Below, in pieces: positions 1 through 8,984 of a stretch of 64,000 nucleotides of DNA. The DNA is taken from the NCBI RefSeq assembly GCF_030658505.1, contig NZ_JAUTXR010000118.1, forward strand, positions 1 to 64,000, in the 5' to 3' direction. Position 1 is the stretch's first letter, and each line of letters opens with the position of its first letter. The stretch comes from Stenotrophomonas raiganjensis (SeqCode). Its GTDB lineage: Bacteria > Pseudomonadota > Gammaproteobacteria > Xanthomonadales > Xanthomonadaceae. The notes beneath the pieces were generated by a model. That model had not been told where the DNA came from. It did not search any database and was given only the letters and a program-made list of their open reading frames with translations. The position numbers were made by a program, and so were the translations under genes.

Positions 1-69
1 GACGTGGCCGAGGACAAGCGCAAGACCGATACGCTGACCACGATGAACGTGGTCTACACGTTCAAGTAA
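1..69 (+). CDS. C-terminal end of an outer-membrane-type protein (partial)
   Basis: The window opens inside a reading frame that ends at the TAA at 67-69 and leaves 22 visible residues. The last residues read NVVYTFK. The alternating hydrophobic/polar pattern with aromatics near the end is what the last beta-strand of an outer-membrane barrel looks like, and DUF481-type barrels end in a similar way. With so little sequence the family is a guess. It converges on hemC, and a pair of palindromic repeats lies between the two genes. Confidence 0.5.
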   Translation, partial: DVAEDKRKTDTLTTMNVVYTFK

Positions 70-104
70 GACGTTCGGGCGCCCTGGCGCCGGTTCTTCT
101 TTGG

Positions 105-176
105 GTGGTGCCGGCCGCGGCCCGGCAACTGAATAAAATCGGCGGCACGCGGTTGCCGGCCAGCGGCCGGCACTAC
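105..176. repeat. Inverted pair of SMAG-type (GTAG) palindromic repeats
   Basis: Two GC-rich palindromic units face each other. The first (105-129) starts GTGGTGCCGGCCGCGG. The second, read on the minus strand from 176, starts GTAGTGCCGGCCGCTGGCC. Each forms its own hairpin and the two can pair together. The GTAG head followed by a GC palindrome is the hallmark of S. maltophilia SMAG/REP elements. The pair sits in the convergent gap between the partial plus-strand gene and hemC, where it could also act as a bidirectional transcript end. Confidence 0.75.
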
Positions 177-186
177 CTGCGACGGC

Positions 187-1098
187 TCAGACGTCCAGCA
201 GTTCGCCGGCGCCGGCATCCAGCAGCAGCTTGGCCACCTGCTGGCCCAGTGCTTCCGGATCGCTGGCCGGTCCGACCGCCTCGGCGCGCACCGCGCGGCC
301 ATCGCTGGCACTGCCGACCAGGCCCTGCAGATGCAGGTCATCCCCCTGCCACTGCGCGATCGCCGCCACCGGCACGTGGCAGCTGCCATGCAACGCACGG
401 TTCATCGCCCGCTCGGCTTCCACACAGGCGCGCGTGGCCGCGTCATCAAGCGTGGCGAACAGCGCCATCAGACGCGTATTGCCACCATGGCATTCCACCG
501 CCACCGCACCCTGTGCCGGGGCCGGCAGCCACTGCGGCGGCTGCAGGCGCGCGACGATGCGCTCGCCCAGGCCCAGGCGCTCCAGGCCGGCCACGGCCAG
601 CACGATGGCGTCGTAGCCGCCGTTGTCGAGCTTGGCCAGGCGGGTATTGACGTTGCCGCGCAGGTCCAGCAGTTCCAGGTCCGGTCGCAGCGCACGCAGC
701 TGGGCCTGGCGGCGCAGCGACGAAGTACCGACGCGCGCGCCGATCGGCAACGCGTCCAGCGAGGCATACAGGTTGGAAACAAAGCCATCGGCCGGATCGT
801 GGCGGGTCAGCATCGCCGGCAGCGCGAACGGCGCGTCCAGTTCCATCGGCACGTCCTTCAACGAATGCACGGCGCAGTCGGCCTCACCGCGCAGCATCGC
901 CAGCTCCAGTTCCTTCAGGAACAGGCCCTTGCCGCCGATGGCGGCCAGCGAACGGTCGAGCACCTCGTCACCGCGGGTGCTCATCGGCACCAGTTCCACA
1001 TGCAGGCCGGGATGGGCCTGGCGCAGGCGGTCGGCGACGTGTTCGCTCTGCCAGAGGGCGAGCGGGCTCTTGCGGGTGGCGATGCGGACGGTTTCCAT
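187..1098 (-). CDS. hemC: Porphobilinogen deaminase (hydroxymethylbilane synthase)
   Basis: The 303-residue protein polymerises four porphobilinogen molecules into hydroxymethylbilane in cytosolic tetrapyrrole synthesis. It begins [17 protein letters not shown], the standard family N-terminus, so the upstream in-frame extension to 1206 was not used. Visible hallmarks are the catalytic Asp in HSLKDVP (about residue 82), the TSSLRR substrate-binding stretch (126-131) and the dipyrromethane-anchoring Cys in LHGSC (C240). It lies downstream of the algZ-algR pair on the same strand, the order known from Pseudomonas. hemD does not follow; the next gene is convergent. A 475-bp repeat-filled gap separates hemC from algR, so it probably has its own promoter. 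Confidence 0.97.
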   Translation of the reverse strand: METVRIATRKSPLALWQSEHVADRLRQAHPGLHVELVPMSTRGDEVLDRSLAAIGGKGLFLKELELAMLRGEADCAVHSLKDVPMELDAPFALPAMLTRHDPADGFVSNLYASLDALPIGARVGTSSLRRQAQLRALRPDLELLDLRGNVNTRLAKLDNGGYDAIVLAVAGLERLGLGERIVARLQPPQWLPAPAQGAVAVECHGGNTRLMALFATLDDAATRACVEAERAMNRALHGSCHVPVAAIAQWQGDDLHLQGLVGSASDGRAVRAEAVGPASDPEALGQQVAKLLLDAGAGELLDV

Positions 1099-1210
1099 CC
1101 GGTCATTATCGCGCCTTCGGCGCGGATACGGCCAACGGCGGAGCCCCTCGTGGCTGGCTGGGGGGCGTGAAAGCAACAGCCGCGCTTGGCCGGGCGCGTC
1201 AGCCACGGAA

Positions 1211-1538
1211 GATCAAAAGAAAAAAGCAGAAGCAAAAGCAACAGCCGACGGCTTCCGGGGTCAGATCCCTTTTCCGCAGGAAAAGGGATCTGACCCCTCT
1301 TTCCCCACCCGATAACAACAATGCCTTTGCCGTCCGACACGGGAAAAACGAGAGGGTTGGGCCGGGGTGGGGTGGCGGGACCGTTGGCGCCATGGATGGC
1401 GCCATCGAGCTTACAGGGATGTACTTGCAGCGTGTCCCGCCACCCCACCCCGGGCCCGACCCAGTACGTAGCACCAACGAGCCGACCAACCCGCCGTTGC
1501 TGTTGCTGTTGCTGTTGCTGTTGATCTTGATGTTGATC
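1211..1538. repeat. Composite block of nested inverted repeats
   Basis: This fills most of the 475-bp space between hemC and algR. Four symmetric levels are visible. The outer arms are purine-rich (1211-1252) and TTGCTG/TTGATC-rich (1493-1538) and are roughly complementary. A 19-bp perfect hairpin with a GCA loop occupies 1257-1297 (arm GGGGTCAGATCCCTTTTCC). A 28/29-bp inverted repeat at 1354-1381 and 1434-1462 differs by one mismatch and one indel. At its centre is GGCGCCAT-GG-ATGGCGCC (1386-1403). TTGCTG is repeated four times at 1497-1520. Open frames crossing it encode only low-complexity sequence, so I do not call a gene. It looks like several small intergenic elements inserted into or next to each other. 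Confidence 0.8.
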
Positions 1539-1573
1539 TGAAAGCAGTCGCGGCCGCAGGCCGCGCGGAACAC

Positions 1574-2305
1574 TCACAGATGCCGCAATTCCTGCTTCAG
1601 CGTCGCCACGCAGCGGCGGCTGACTTCCAGCGGCTGCTTGCCATGCCGCAGCACCGCCTGCACCTGCCCGCCCGTGCCCCGACGCAGCTCGATCAGCTCG
1701 TGGCGCGCCACCAGGCAGTTGCGATGGATGCGGATGAAGCGGCTGGCGAACTCCTCTTCCAGCGACTTCAGCGACTCCTCGATCAGGTCCTCGCCGCGCG
1801 CGTGATGCACCACCACGTACTTCTCTTCGGCCTGCAGGTAGTGGATGTCGTCCAGAGGAATCAGCCGCAGGCTGCCACGCAGGCGCGCGCACAGCATGCT
1901 GCGCGCCTGCTGCCCGCTGTGCTCCTGCGGCTGGCCATCGCGGCCGGCCAAGAACGTGCGGGCACGAGCGATCGCCGCCGCCAGGCGCTCGGCGCGCACC
2001 GGCTTCATCAGGTAATCGATGGCAGCCGCTTCGAATGCCGACAGTGCATGCGCGTCATAGGCCGTGCAGAACACCACGGCTGGCCGCGGCTCGAAGCTGG
2101 CCAGGTGGCGCGCCGCTTCCAGGCCATCCAGCCCCGGCATCGCGATGTCCAGCAGGACCAGGTCCGGCTGCAGCTCCGCGCACGCGTGCAGGGCCTGCTC
2201 GCCGTTGCCGGCCTCGGCCACCACGTCCACGCCGTCCTGCGCCGCCAGCAGGCTGCGCAGGCGCTCGCGCGCCAGCGGTTCGTCATCGGCGATGACTACC
2301 CTCAC
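1574..2305 (-). CDS. algR: LytTR-family response regulator, AlgR-like
   Basis: This 243-residue regulator has a receiver domain (residues 1-115) with the acidic pocket at DDE (7-9), the phospho-acceptor D53 in LLDIAMPG, T81 and K101 in YLMKP. A LytTR DNA-binding domain follows from about 140 to 240, with the FIRIHRNCLV stretch typical of the family. It starts 10 bp after the stop of the sensor kinase gene. In Pseudomonas the orthologous pair AlgZ/AlgR controls alginate and type IV pili and is followed by hemC, as here. The pathway controlled in this organism is inference. Confidence 0.9.
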   Translation of the reverse strand: MRVVIADDEPLARERLRSLLAAQDGVDVVAEAGNGEQALHACAELQPDLVLLDIAMPGLDGLEAARHLASFEPRPAVVFCTAYDAHALSAFEAAAIDYLMKPVRAERLAAAIARARTFLAGRDGQPQEHSGQQARSMLCARLRGSLRLIPLDDIHYLQAEEKYVVVHHARGEDLIEESLKSLEEEFASRFIRIHRNCLVARHELIELRRGTGGQVQAVLRHGKQPLEVSRRCVATLKQELRHL

Positions 2306-2315
2306 GATCGTTCCC

Positions 2316-3359
2316 TCACTGGATCGGCACTGTCACCTGGCAGGCATAGTAGCCCTCGCTCCAGCCAGCCGTCATCCGCGCGGCGCTGCCGAAGCGCCAG
2401 GCCAGCCGATGGCCGATGCTGTGCTGGGCATGGCCGGCGCCGCGTGCCAGGGCCAGCCCCGGCGCCTGCGGGTCGGGTGCGGGATTGCGCACGCGGATCT
2501 GCAGCTCGTTGCCGTCGCGGACCAGCTGCAGCTCGATGGTGCCGCCCTCCGGAAGCCGCGAGATGCCGTGCAGCACCGCATTTTCCACCAGCGGCTGCAG
2601 TACCAGCCTTGGCAACGGCAGGTCCCAGGGCAGCGGCTCGTCGCGCTGCCAACGCACCTGCAGGCGCTCGCCCAGGCGCAGCGATTCGATCGACAGGTAG
2701 CGCTCGGCCAGCTCGCATTCGTCGCGCAGGGTGGAGTCGCCCTCGCCCGCACCCAACGCGGCGCGGAACAGATCGGACAGATCGAGCACGGCACGTTCGG
2801 CCACCGCCGGGTCGCGATGCAGCAGGCTGGCGATCAGGTTCATGCTGTTGAACAGGAAATGCGGGCGGATCCGTGCCTGCAGCGCATCAGCCTGCGCGCG
2901 CGCATTGGCCTGTATCTGCAGGGCCCAGCGGTCACTCACATAGAAGTAGCGCAGCGCCAGCGCGGTGATCAGCGCCGTCGTTGCCGCGCTGCCAAGGGTA
3001 AAGCGCCAGAAGCTGATGCCGCTGGCGAAGTTGTCGCCCAGCACCGCGTACAGCGCATGCACGATGCCGGCACAGACCACCGCGATCAGGGTCGCCAGTG
3101 TGATCGCCGCCACGGCCCCCAGCACCGGCGGCAGCCTCGACAGCGCCTGGCGCAGCAGGCACAGGCTGGCGGTCACCGCCAGCGCCAGCCACAGCGCGAA
3201 GCCACTGGCCGACAGCAGTTCGCCGAAGGTCCAGTGACGACTACCGTCGGGCGCAAGTGCCAGCACCACCACCACCAGCTCGGCCAGGCCGAGCATCGCC
3301 GCCAGTCGCGGCAGGCGGCACAGTTCCGGCACCCACGGCGGTGTGCTGGCCGGCGGCAT
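2316..3359 (-). CDS. algZ: LytS/AlgZ-type sensor histidine kinase
   Basis: This 347-residue inner-membrane kinase has about four hydrophobic segments in residues 20-140 and a His_kinase (PF06580-type) domain after them. The phospho-acceptor is H167 in RPHFLFN. The N-box of the ATPase domain is the stretch LQPLVENAVLHG (about 255-267). It lacks a HAMP domain and the classical HisKA dimer helix, as expected for the AlgZ/LytS class. It lies 3 bp downstream of the hydrolase gene and 10 bp upstream of algR, so the three are probably co-transcribed. The signal sensed cannot be read from the sequence. Confidence 0.9.
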   Translation of the reverse strand: MPPASTPPWVPELCRLPRLAAMLGLAELVVVVLALAPDGSRHWTFGELLSASGFALWLALAVTASLCLLRQALSRLPPVLGAVAAITLATLIAVVCAGIVHALYAVLGDNFASGISFWRFTLGSAATTALITALALRYFYVSDRWALQIQANARAQADALQARIRPHFLFNSMNLIASLLHRDPAVAERAVLDLSDLFRAALGAGEGDSTLRDECELAERYLSIESLRLGERLQVRWQRDEPLPWDLPLPRLVLQPLVENAVLHGISRLPEGGTIELQLVRDGNELQIRVRNPAPDPQAPGLALARGAGHAQHSIGHRLAWRFGSAARMTAGWSEGYYACQVTVPIQ

Positions 3360-3362
3360 GGC

Positions 3363-4022
3363 TCAGGCAGCGCCCAGCCGTTCCTGCAGCCAGTCACCCA
3401 GCGCCTGGATCTCTTCGGCGCAGACCTGGTGGGCCATCGGGTAGCTGTGCCACTCCACGCCCAGGCCCAGCGCCTGCAACGCCTGCGCGCTGTGTGCGGC
3501 CACCGCCTGCGGGATCACCGGGTCGCTGCTGCCGTGGGCCATGAACACCGGCACCTGCACCGCGCCTTCAGCACGCGTGGCGCTGTCGGCCTCGGGCAGG
3601 TAGGTGGACAGCGCGATCAGTCCGGCCAGCGGCGCGGTGCGCGACAGCGCGGCGGTGAGGATGATCGCCCCGCCCTGCGAGAAACCGGCCAGGAAGATCT
3701 TCTCCGGCGCGATGCCGCGCTCGACCTCGCGTGCGATCAGCCCATCCAGCTGCTGCACCGATTCCTGCACGCCGGCCATGTCGGCGCGCGAGCGGAAATC
3801 CATGCCGACGATGTCGTACCAGCCGCGCATCGGCACGCCGTTGTTGATCGTGATCGGCCGCACCGGTGCGTGCGGGAACACGAAGCGCAGTGCCGGCCAG
3901 TGCGGCCGCACCAGTTCCGGCACGATCGGCGCGAAGTCGTGGCCGTCGGCGCCGAGGCCGTGCAGCCAGATCACCGACCACTGCGGCGCAGTGCCGGTTT
4001 CCTGTTCCACCGTTTGCAGCAT
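3363..4022 (-). CDS. Alpha/beta-hydrolase, carboxylesterase/phospholipase family
   Basis: This 219-residue cytosolic hydrolase matches the small EstB-type carboxylesterase/lysophospholipase family in length and motifs. The oxyanion region is WLHGLGADG (19-27), the nucleophile is S115 in GFSQGG, the acid is D167 in HGSSDPVIP, and the base is H198 in YPMAHQV. No signal peptide is present. It is the first gene of the presumed run into algZ-algR; its stop lies 3 bp before the kinase start. Whether it is linked functionally to the two-component system is unknown. The substrate is probably a short-chain ester or lysophospholipid, inferred from the family. Confidence 0.9.
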   Translation of the reverse strand: MLQTVEQETGTAPQWSVIWLHGLGADGHDFAPIVPELVRPHWPALRFVFPHAPVRPITINNGVPMRGWYDIVGMDFRSRADMAGVQESVQQLDGLIAREVERGIAPEKIFLAGFSQGGAIILTAALSRTAPLAGLIALSTYLPEADSATRAEGAVQVPVFMAHGSSDPVIPQAVAAHSAQALQALGLGVEWHSYPMAHQVCAEEIQALGDWLQERLGAA

Positions 4023-4072
4023 GATGCGGCTCCTTCAAGTTCGAGCCGCATTATGCCGCTGGCGCGCGGCGA

Positions 4073-5998
4073 TCAGTACAGCGGCGGTTGCTCGGCCGCT
4101 TCCCGGCGCAGCTGCGCGGCCCGCACCAGCACGGTCGGCGGGATGTTCTCTTCGGGGATGTCGAGCAGGCCAAGACGGTGCAGGAAGGCGCCGGGACCAC
4201 GCGAGGACGTCAACGCCACCACCGGAACGGCCAGCACCATGCCGATCACCACCGGCGCCATCCAGGCCGCCAGCGACGGCGACACCGCCCAGGCCAGCAC
4301 GCCCATGAAGGCGCCGAACACACCCAGGCCACCGTAGCCGCGGATCAGCGCCATCCACGAAATGCCGCCGTCGTCACGCTGCTGCGCATCCCAGCCGGAA
4401 TCGCGGCCGGACAGTACTTCGGCCACGCCGCGCGACTGCACGTACATCACCACCGGCGCCATCAGCGCGGCCAGCACGGTTTCCACCAGCATCGACACGA
4501 AGGCACGGATTGCACCACCACAGCCGCGGCGGTCGACCGGCTCCAGCAGCATCGCCAGGTAGCCCAGCACCTTCGGCAGCAGCAGCACCGCCATGGTGGC
4601 GGCGAACAGGCGAACCACCTGCTCTTCGTCCTGTGCGCGCCAGTAAACGCTGGGCGACAGGTGCAGCAGGGCGTTGAAGTCGATACCTTCCTGGAACAGC
4701 GGAATGGCGATGCCGATCAGCATCAGCATCGCCCACATCGGCGCGGTGAAGTAGTGGCCGATGCCGATCAGCATGTGCGTGCGGCTGATCCAGTGCAGGC
4801 CGCGGCTGCCGACCACTTTGCCGTGCTGCAGGTTGCCCTGGCACCAGCGGCGGTCGCGCACCAGCAGGTCGGTCAGCGTCGGCGGGCCTTCCTCGTAGCT
4901 GCCACCAAGGTAGGGCACCATGTGCGCGGCCCAGCCGCCACGCCGCATCAACGCCGCTTCGACGAAGTCATGGCTGAGCACGTGACCGCCGAACGGCTTG
5001 CGTCCCGGCAGTGCCGGCAGGCCGGCGTGGTCGGCGAAGGCGCGGGTGCGGATGATGGCGTTGTGGCCCCAGTAATTGCTCTCGGCGCCATGCCACCAGG
5101 CCACGCCGCGCGCGATCACCGGCCCGTACACGCGGCCACCGAACTGCTGCATGCGCGCGAACAGGGTACGCCCGCCGATCACCGACGGCAGGGTCTGGAT
5201 CAGGCCGACGTCAGCGTTGTGTTCCATGCCGGCGACCAGGCGCACGATGCTGTCGCCGGTCATCAGGCTGTCGGCGTCCAGGATCAGCATCTGCGGGTAG
5301 GCGCCGCCGAAGCGGCGAACCCAGTCGGCGATGTTGCCGGCCTTGCGCCCACTGTTGTCGCCACGACGGCGGTAGAACAGGCGGGCCTGCCCATCCGGCA
5401 CCCGCTCGCGCAGTTCGGCGAACACCTGCTCCTCGGCGCGTGCGATGTCCTCACGCCGGGTATCGCTGAGCACGAAGAAGTCGAAGCGCTCCAGCTGGCC
5501 GGTGGCGGCCACGGACTCATAGATTGCCTGCAGGCCGGCCAGCAGGCGGCGCGGGTCTTCGTTGTAGGTCGGCATCAACAACGCGGTGCGGCTGTGCACG
5601 GTCGGCAGCGGCTTGTCCGGATCGATACCAAGGCGGTAGCCACGGTCGAACACAGCGGTCAGAAAGCCGGCCAGGGCACTGGCGAAGGACAGCGCGATCC
5701 AGGCGAACAGGCCGACGAACAGCACCAGCAGGCAGGCCTCAAGCACGCTGATGCCATTGGCCGACAGCACCCGCCACATCATGCGGGTAGCGATGGCGGT
5801 CATGGCCAGGGTGCCACCGAAGATGTAGAACCGGCGCAGGCCGATCAGGCGCGGCGAGGTACGGTGCCGGCGGACCTTCAGTTCACCTTCGCGCAGGGTC
5901 TGTTCGGGCATCTGCAGCGGCGATTCGGCCGGCAGCAGCGCCCAGCCGGCGTCGAGCCGGGGCGCATCCGCTTCCGCGTGGATGGTTTGACCCCCCAT
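4073..5998 (-). CDS. opgH: Glucans biosynthesis glucosyltransferase H
   Basis: This 641-residue inner-membrane glycosyltransferase makes the linear backbone of osmoregulated periplasmic glucans from UDP-glucose. Two transmembrane segments lie at about residues 58-118. A GT2 domain follows with [12 protein letters not shown] (138-149), the metal-binding DADS (D241-S244) and the RRWCQGN acceptor motif near 385-395. Several more membrane segments follow. The usual partner opgG, a periplasmic branching protein, is not adjacent: the upstream neighbour is a divergent TonB receptor. The nearest minus-strand gene downstream begins 50 bp away. The start gives an N-terminus similar in length to Xanthomonas OpgH. 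Confidence 0.95.
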   Translation of the reverse strand: MGGQTIHAEADAPRLDAGWALLPAESPLQMPEQTLREGELKVRRHRTSPRLIGLRRFYIFGGTLAMTAIATRMMWRVLSANGISVLEACLLVLFVGLFAWIALSFASALAGFLTAVFDRGYRLGIDPDKPLPTVHSRTALLMPTYNEDPRRLLAGLQAIYESVAATGQLERFDFFVLSDTRREDIARAEEQVFAELRERVPDGQARLFYRRRGDNSGRKAGNIADWVRRFGGAYPQMLILDADSLMTGDSIVRLVAGMEHNADVGLIQTLPSVIGGRTLFARMQQFGGRVYGPVIARGVAWWHGAESNYWGHNAIIRTRAFADHAGLPALPGRKPFGGHVLSHDFVEAALMRRGGWAAHMVPYLGGSYEEGPPTLTDLLVRDRRWCQGNLQHGKVVGSRGLHWISRTHMLIGIGHYFTAPMWAMLMLIGIAIPLFQEGIDFNALLHLSPSVYWRAQDEEQVVRLFAATMAVLLLPKVLGYLAMLLEPVDRRGCGGAIRAFVSMLVETVLAALMAPVVMYVQSRGVAEVLSGRDSGWDAQQRDDGGISWMALIRGYGGLGVFGAFMGVLAWAVSPSLAAWMAPVVIGMVLAVPVVALTSSRGPGAFLHRLGLLDIPEENIPPTVLVRAAQLRREAAEQPPLY

Positions 5999-6494
5999 CA
6001 GCGCTTACTCCCCACGGTCGGCATGGCCGGCCATCCGGGCCAGGCTGCATGCACGAAGGTTCCCGGCGCGCCTTCCCGGCGCCCGCACTTGTCCTGGCTG
6101 TGCCGGCGCTTGGCCGCACAGTCGCTGTCTGTCACTACCGGAACCCACACGATCTCCAACGGGGCGGAATCGAAAATGCGGCCCAGTCTAGGGTGCCGGA
6201 TGTAAGCCGAGTGCGAAGGCCTACGCCGGGATTTATCCCCATTCAGCAAGCAGCAGGCGATGGCGGGGCATGCGCAACGTCGTCGCATTGTCACCGGGAG
6301 TACTGGATCGTAACAAACGCGAACGGTTATCATTTCATTAACCAGGCAGGTCACCGTCTTCCACACGGCCGAGACCCACCCAGCTGCGCCGGTTCCAACC
6401 AACCGCGCACCCAACGACCCAGGGAAGGGAGCTGCCTGCTGTGCATGTGCGCCTGCTGCTTCCACCGGGTCCCCCTCCTCCGATGGAAGCCGTC
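5999..6494. other. 496-bp divergent intergenic region between opgH and a TonB receptor
   Basis: No convincing gene is present; a 155-codon minus-strand frame here is poor in recognisable structure and Cys/Arg-rich. The region is locally AT-richer around 6300-6345 (GGATCGTAACAAACGCG, then GGTTATCATTTCATTAACC), which is where promoters for the receptor are likely. A weak Fur-box-like stretch lies there and is listed separately. The opgH promoter should lie closer to 6000-6100, but I see no clear -35/-10 pair. Confidence 0.5.
6319..6337. promoter_or_regulatory. Possible Fur box upstream of the TonB receptor
   Basis: The 19-mer starting GCGAACGG and ending with ATCATTTCA matches about 11 of 19 positions of the classic Fur consensus GATAATGATAATCATTATC, including an intact ATCATT core. 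It lies about 160 bp upstream of a receptor of the catecholate-siderophore type, where iron regulation would be expected. The score is weak and the distance long, so this is only a candidate. Confidence 0.25.
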
Positions 6495-8540
6495 ATGTCC
6501 CTGCCGTCCCGTACCCGTTCCGCGCGCCTGCCGCGCACCCCCCTGGCCAGTGCCCTGGCCACCGCCTGCCTGCTGGCCGTGCCCGGCCTTGCCGCCGCAG
6601 AGGCCAGCGCCGATGCCTCCACCAAGGATCTGGACACCGTGGTGGTCACTGCCTCGGGCAACCAGCAATGGATCAAGGATGCGCCGGCCAGCATCAGCGT
6701 GATCAGCCGCGAGGACATCGCGCGCCAGCCGGTGCACGACCTGGCCACCCTGCTCAGCCGCGTGCCCGGCGTGACCGGCGGCCTCAGCGCCGTCGGCGAG
6801 CAGTCCAAGATCAAGCTGCGCGGCATGCCATCCAACTACACGCTGGTGCTGGTGGACGGCAAGCGCATGGGCAGCTCGGCGTCGACCAACTACCGGCCGG
6901 ACCTGGGCCGCCAGGACCTGAACTGGATTTCGCCCGACCAGATCGAGCGCATCGAAGTGGTGCGCGGGCCGATGTCGTCGCTGTACGGCTCCGATGCGAT
7001 GGGCGGCGTGATCAACATCATCACCCGGCGCATCGGTGATGCGTGGAACGGCAGCGCGACGCACAGCTACACCCGCCCGGGTGATGGCAAGCGCGGTGAC
7101 ACCCAGCAGATCGGCGCCACCTTCTCCGGCCCGCTGGGCGAACGCTTCGGCCTGCGCATCGGCGCCAACAGCATGCGCCGCGATTCGGACCGCTCCAACG
7201 GCGGTGTCTACGGCAATGCCTATGCCGGCGAGAAGGACCGCAATGTCGACGCACTGCTGCAGTGGAAGCTCAGCGATGCGCAGGCGCTGTCGCTGGAGGC
7301 CGGCCACGGCGTGCAGCAGGCCTTCATCGATGCGTCGCTGGAAAAGCAGGACGAAGGTGCCTGGGGGGCCAGCGAACTCAAGCGCAGCTCGCTGGCGCTC
7401 AACCACGATGGCACGTGGCGCTTCGGCAATTCGAAGATCAGCGCGTACTGGACCGAATACAAGAACGACATCGGCGCCACCGGCCGCTCCGAGGCGACCG
7501 ATACCATCATCGAGGGCAGCCTGACCACGCCGTTCACCCTCGGCGTTGAACACCAGTTCGCCGTCGGCGGCCAATGGAAGCGCCAGGAGCTGACCAACAC
7601 CGACACCATCGGCCGCGCGCCGATCGACTATGCAGGCAATGCCGTCAGCGGCTCCGATCTGGAAGTGGATACCTGGGCCCTGTTCGTCGAGGACGAGCTG
7701 AAACTGCACCGTACGCTGGCACTGACCCTGGGCGCGCGCCTGGACCACCATGAGAAGTTCGGCGGCCACGTCAGCCCGCGCGCCTACCTGGTCTGGCACC
7801 CGGCCGAACAATGGACGATCCGCGGCGGCGTGTCCAAGGGCTTCCGCGCCCCCAGCCTGACAGAGAACTCCGCGACTGCCGCCACCCAGTCCGGTGGTCG
7901 TGGCTGCACCTCGTTGATTCCGCTGGGTTATACCCGCGGCGGCTGTTACATGGCCGGCAACCCGGACCTGGACCCGGAGACCAGCACCAACCGCGAGATC
8001 GGCATCAGCTTCGACAACGACCTGGTCGATGCCGGCCTGACCTACTTCCACACCGACTTCAGGAACAAGATCGAGTACGCACCGCTGGGCAGGTTCAACG
8101 GTATCTGGTGGACACGCATGAGCAACGTGCAGCGCGCACGCACCAGCGGCATGGAAGGCAACCTGAACTTCCGATTCGGCGAGCACTGGCGCTGGCGCAC
8201 CTCGGCCACCTGGATGAAGGAAGCCAAGAACCTGACCACCGGCCGGAACCTGATCGATACTCCGGAATTCTCCGGCTATTCGTCGCTGGACTGGACCCCG
8301 GACGCGGCGTTCTCAAGCAGCCTGTCGGCGCAGTACACCGGCAAGCAGACCGGCACGGCGACGACCTTCCTCAAGGCCTACACCCTGTATGACCTGACCG
8401 CCGCCTGGAACGTCAACGAGGTGCTGACCCTGCGCGGCGGCGTCAGCAACCTGGCCGACAAGAAGCTGTATGCCGAAGGTTCCACCGACTACTTCGTGGC
8501 AGGACGCAGCTACTTCCTCAGCATGACCGCACGGTTCTGA
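6495..8540 (+). CDS. TonB-dependent outer-membrane receptor, FepA/CirA-like
   Basis: The protein has 681 residues, with a signal peptide ending near GLAAAEA, a TonB-box-like DTVVVTA stretch, a plug domain (IKLRGMPSNYTLVLVDGKR, ERIEVVRGPMSSLYGSDAMGGVINIIT) and a 22-strand barrel ending in the aromatic ...TARF. The catecholate-siderophore/colicin receptor class (FepA, CirA, PfeA) fits best. The start at 6495 was chosen because GGAAG lies about 6 bp upstream; an in-frame ATG at 6483 is the alternative. A perfect 11-bp hairpin at 8556-8584 follows the stop. No siderophore biosynthesis gene is nearby, so the ligand may be a xenosiderophore. Ligand assignment is inference. Confidence 0.92.
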   Translation: MSLPSRTRSARLPRTPLASALATACLLAVPGLAAAEASADASTKDLDTVVVTASGNQQWIKDAPASISVISREDIARQPVHDLATLLSRVPGVTGGLSAVGEQSKIKLRGMPSNYTLVLVDGKRMGSSASTNYRPDLGRQDLNWISPDQIERIEVVRGPMSSLYGSDAMGGVINIITRRIGDAWNGSATHSYTRPGDGKRGDTQQIGATFSGPLGERFGLRIGANSMRRDSDRSNGGVYGNAYAGEKDRNVDALLQWKLSDAQALSLEAGHGVQQAFIDASLEKQDEGAWGASELKRSSLALNHDGTWRFGNSKISAYWTEYKNDIGATGRSEATDTIIEGSLTTPFTLGVEHQFAVGGQWKRQELTNTDTIGRAPIDYAGNAVSGSDLEVDTWALFVEDELKLHRTLALTLGARLDHHEKFGGHVSPRAYLVWHPAEQWTIRGGVSKGFRAPSLTENSATAATQSGGRGCTSLIPLGYTRGGCYMAGNPDLDPETSTNREIGISFDNDLVDAGLTYFHTDFRNKIEYAPLGRFNGIWWTRMSNVQRARTSGMEGNLNFRFGEHWRWRTSATWMKEAKNLTTGRNLIDTPEFSGYSSLDWTPDAAFSSSLSAQYTGKQTGTATTFLKAYTLYDLTAAWNVNEVLTLRGGVSNLADKKLYAEGSTDYFVAGRSYFLSMTARF

Positions 8541-8555
8541 CCGGCGGCGCGCCGC

Positions 8556-8584
8556 GATCGCGCTGGCGACGGGCCAGCGCGATC
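8556..8584. terminator. Hairpin between convergent genes
   Basis: GATCGCGCTGG (8556-8566) and CCAGCGCGATC (8574-8584) form a perfect 11-bp stem with a 7-nt loop. It lies 15 bp after the receptor stop and 14 bp before the stop of the convergent small ORF. There is no T tract, so it may stop transcription only weakly or protect the 3' end. Confidence 0.55.
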
Positions 8585-8598
8585 GGCGGTGTTGCGGG

Positions 8599-8769
8599 TT
8601 ACTCGCTTTCCAGTGCGGCCGGAGCCGCATTCTGCGTGGCGGCCGTGCGTGCACGGTCCATCGCCACCGCCAGCTGCTGGCGTGCGAGCAGTTGTTGTGC
8701 CTGCACCACTTCAGGTGTCGGCAGGAGCACCGGTCCCGGTGCGTTTTCCGGTGTAGCAGGTGTGGTCAT
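8599..8769 (-). CDS. Small hypothetical protein (56 aa)
   Basis: This short frame encodes MTTPATPENAPGPVLLPTPE followed by an Ala/Gln-rich helix (VVQAQQLLARQQLAVAMDRAR). The start at 8769 is preceded by GGAGG at a spacing of 4-5 bases on the minus strand, a better ribosome site than for the longer in-frame version to 8832. There is no signal peptide or membrane segment. The C-terminal half is predicted to be a single amphipathic helix. I do not recognise the family. It is convergent with the TonB receptor. Confidence 0.5.
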   Translation of the reverse strand: MTTPATPENAPGPVLLPTPEVVQAQQLLARQQLAVAMDRARTAATQNAAPAALESE

Positions 8770-8984
8770 GCAACCTCCATGGACATCCCGCCACCGCCCG
8801 GATTCAGCGGGGGCGGCAGCGGAACTGCGCACCCTATCCTAAAAACAAGGCGGGCGGGTGACGGTGCGGCATCCAGGCCCAGCTTCACACGGCATTCCGC
8901 GTCACATTTCTGACGCCAGAGGGTGGTTTCCAGGATCTGCGACATTTATCATGAAACCGTTTTCCTACAAGGACGTATACGTCA

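Noticed and set aside
1167..1541. Low-complexity open frame across the repeat block between algR and hemC
   Set aside because: It encodes K/Q-rich and L/I repeats directly created by the hexanucleotide tracts and hairpins, with no ribosome site or conserved motif.
2064..4337. 757-codon plus-strand open frame antisense to algZ-algR, the hydrolase and the start of opgH region
   Set aside because: Composition is Arg/Gln/Ala-rich with no motifs, and it covers several genes with clear domains on the other strand. In high-GC DNA such antisense frames are expected.
5998..6465. 155-codon minus-strand frame upstream of opgH
   Set aside because: It lies where promoters of two divergent genes should be, has a Cys/Arg-rich composition and no domain, and has no good ribosome site.
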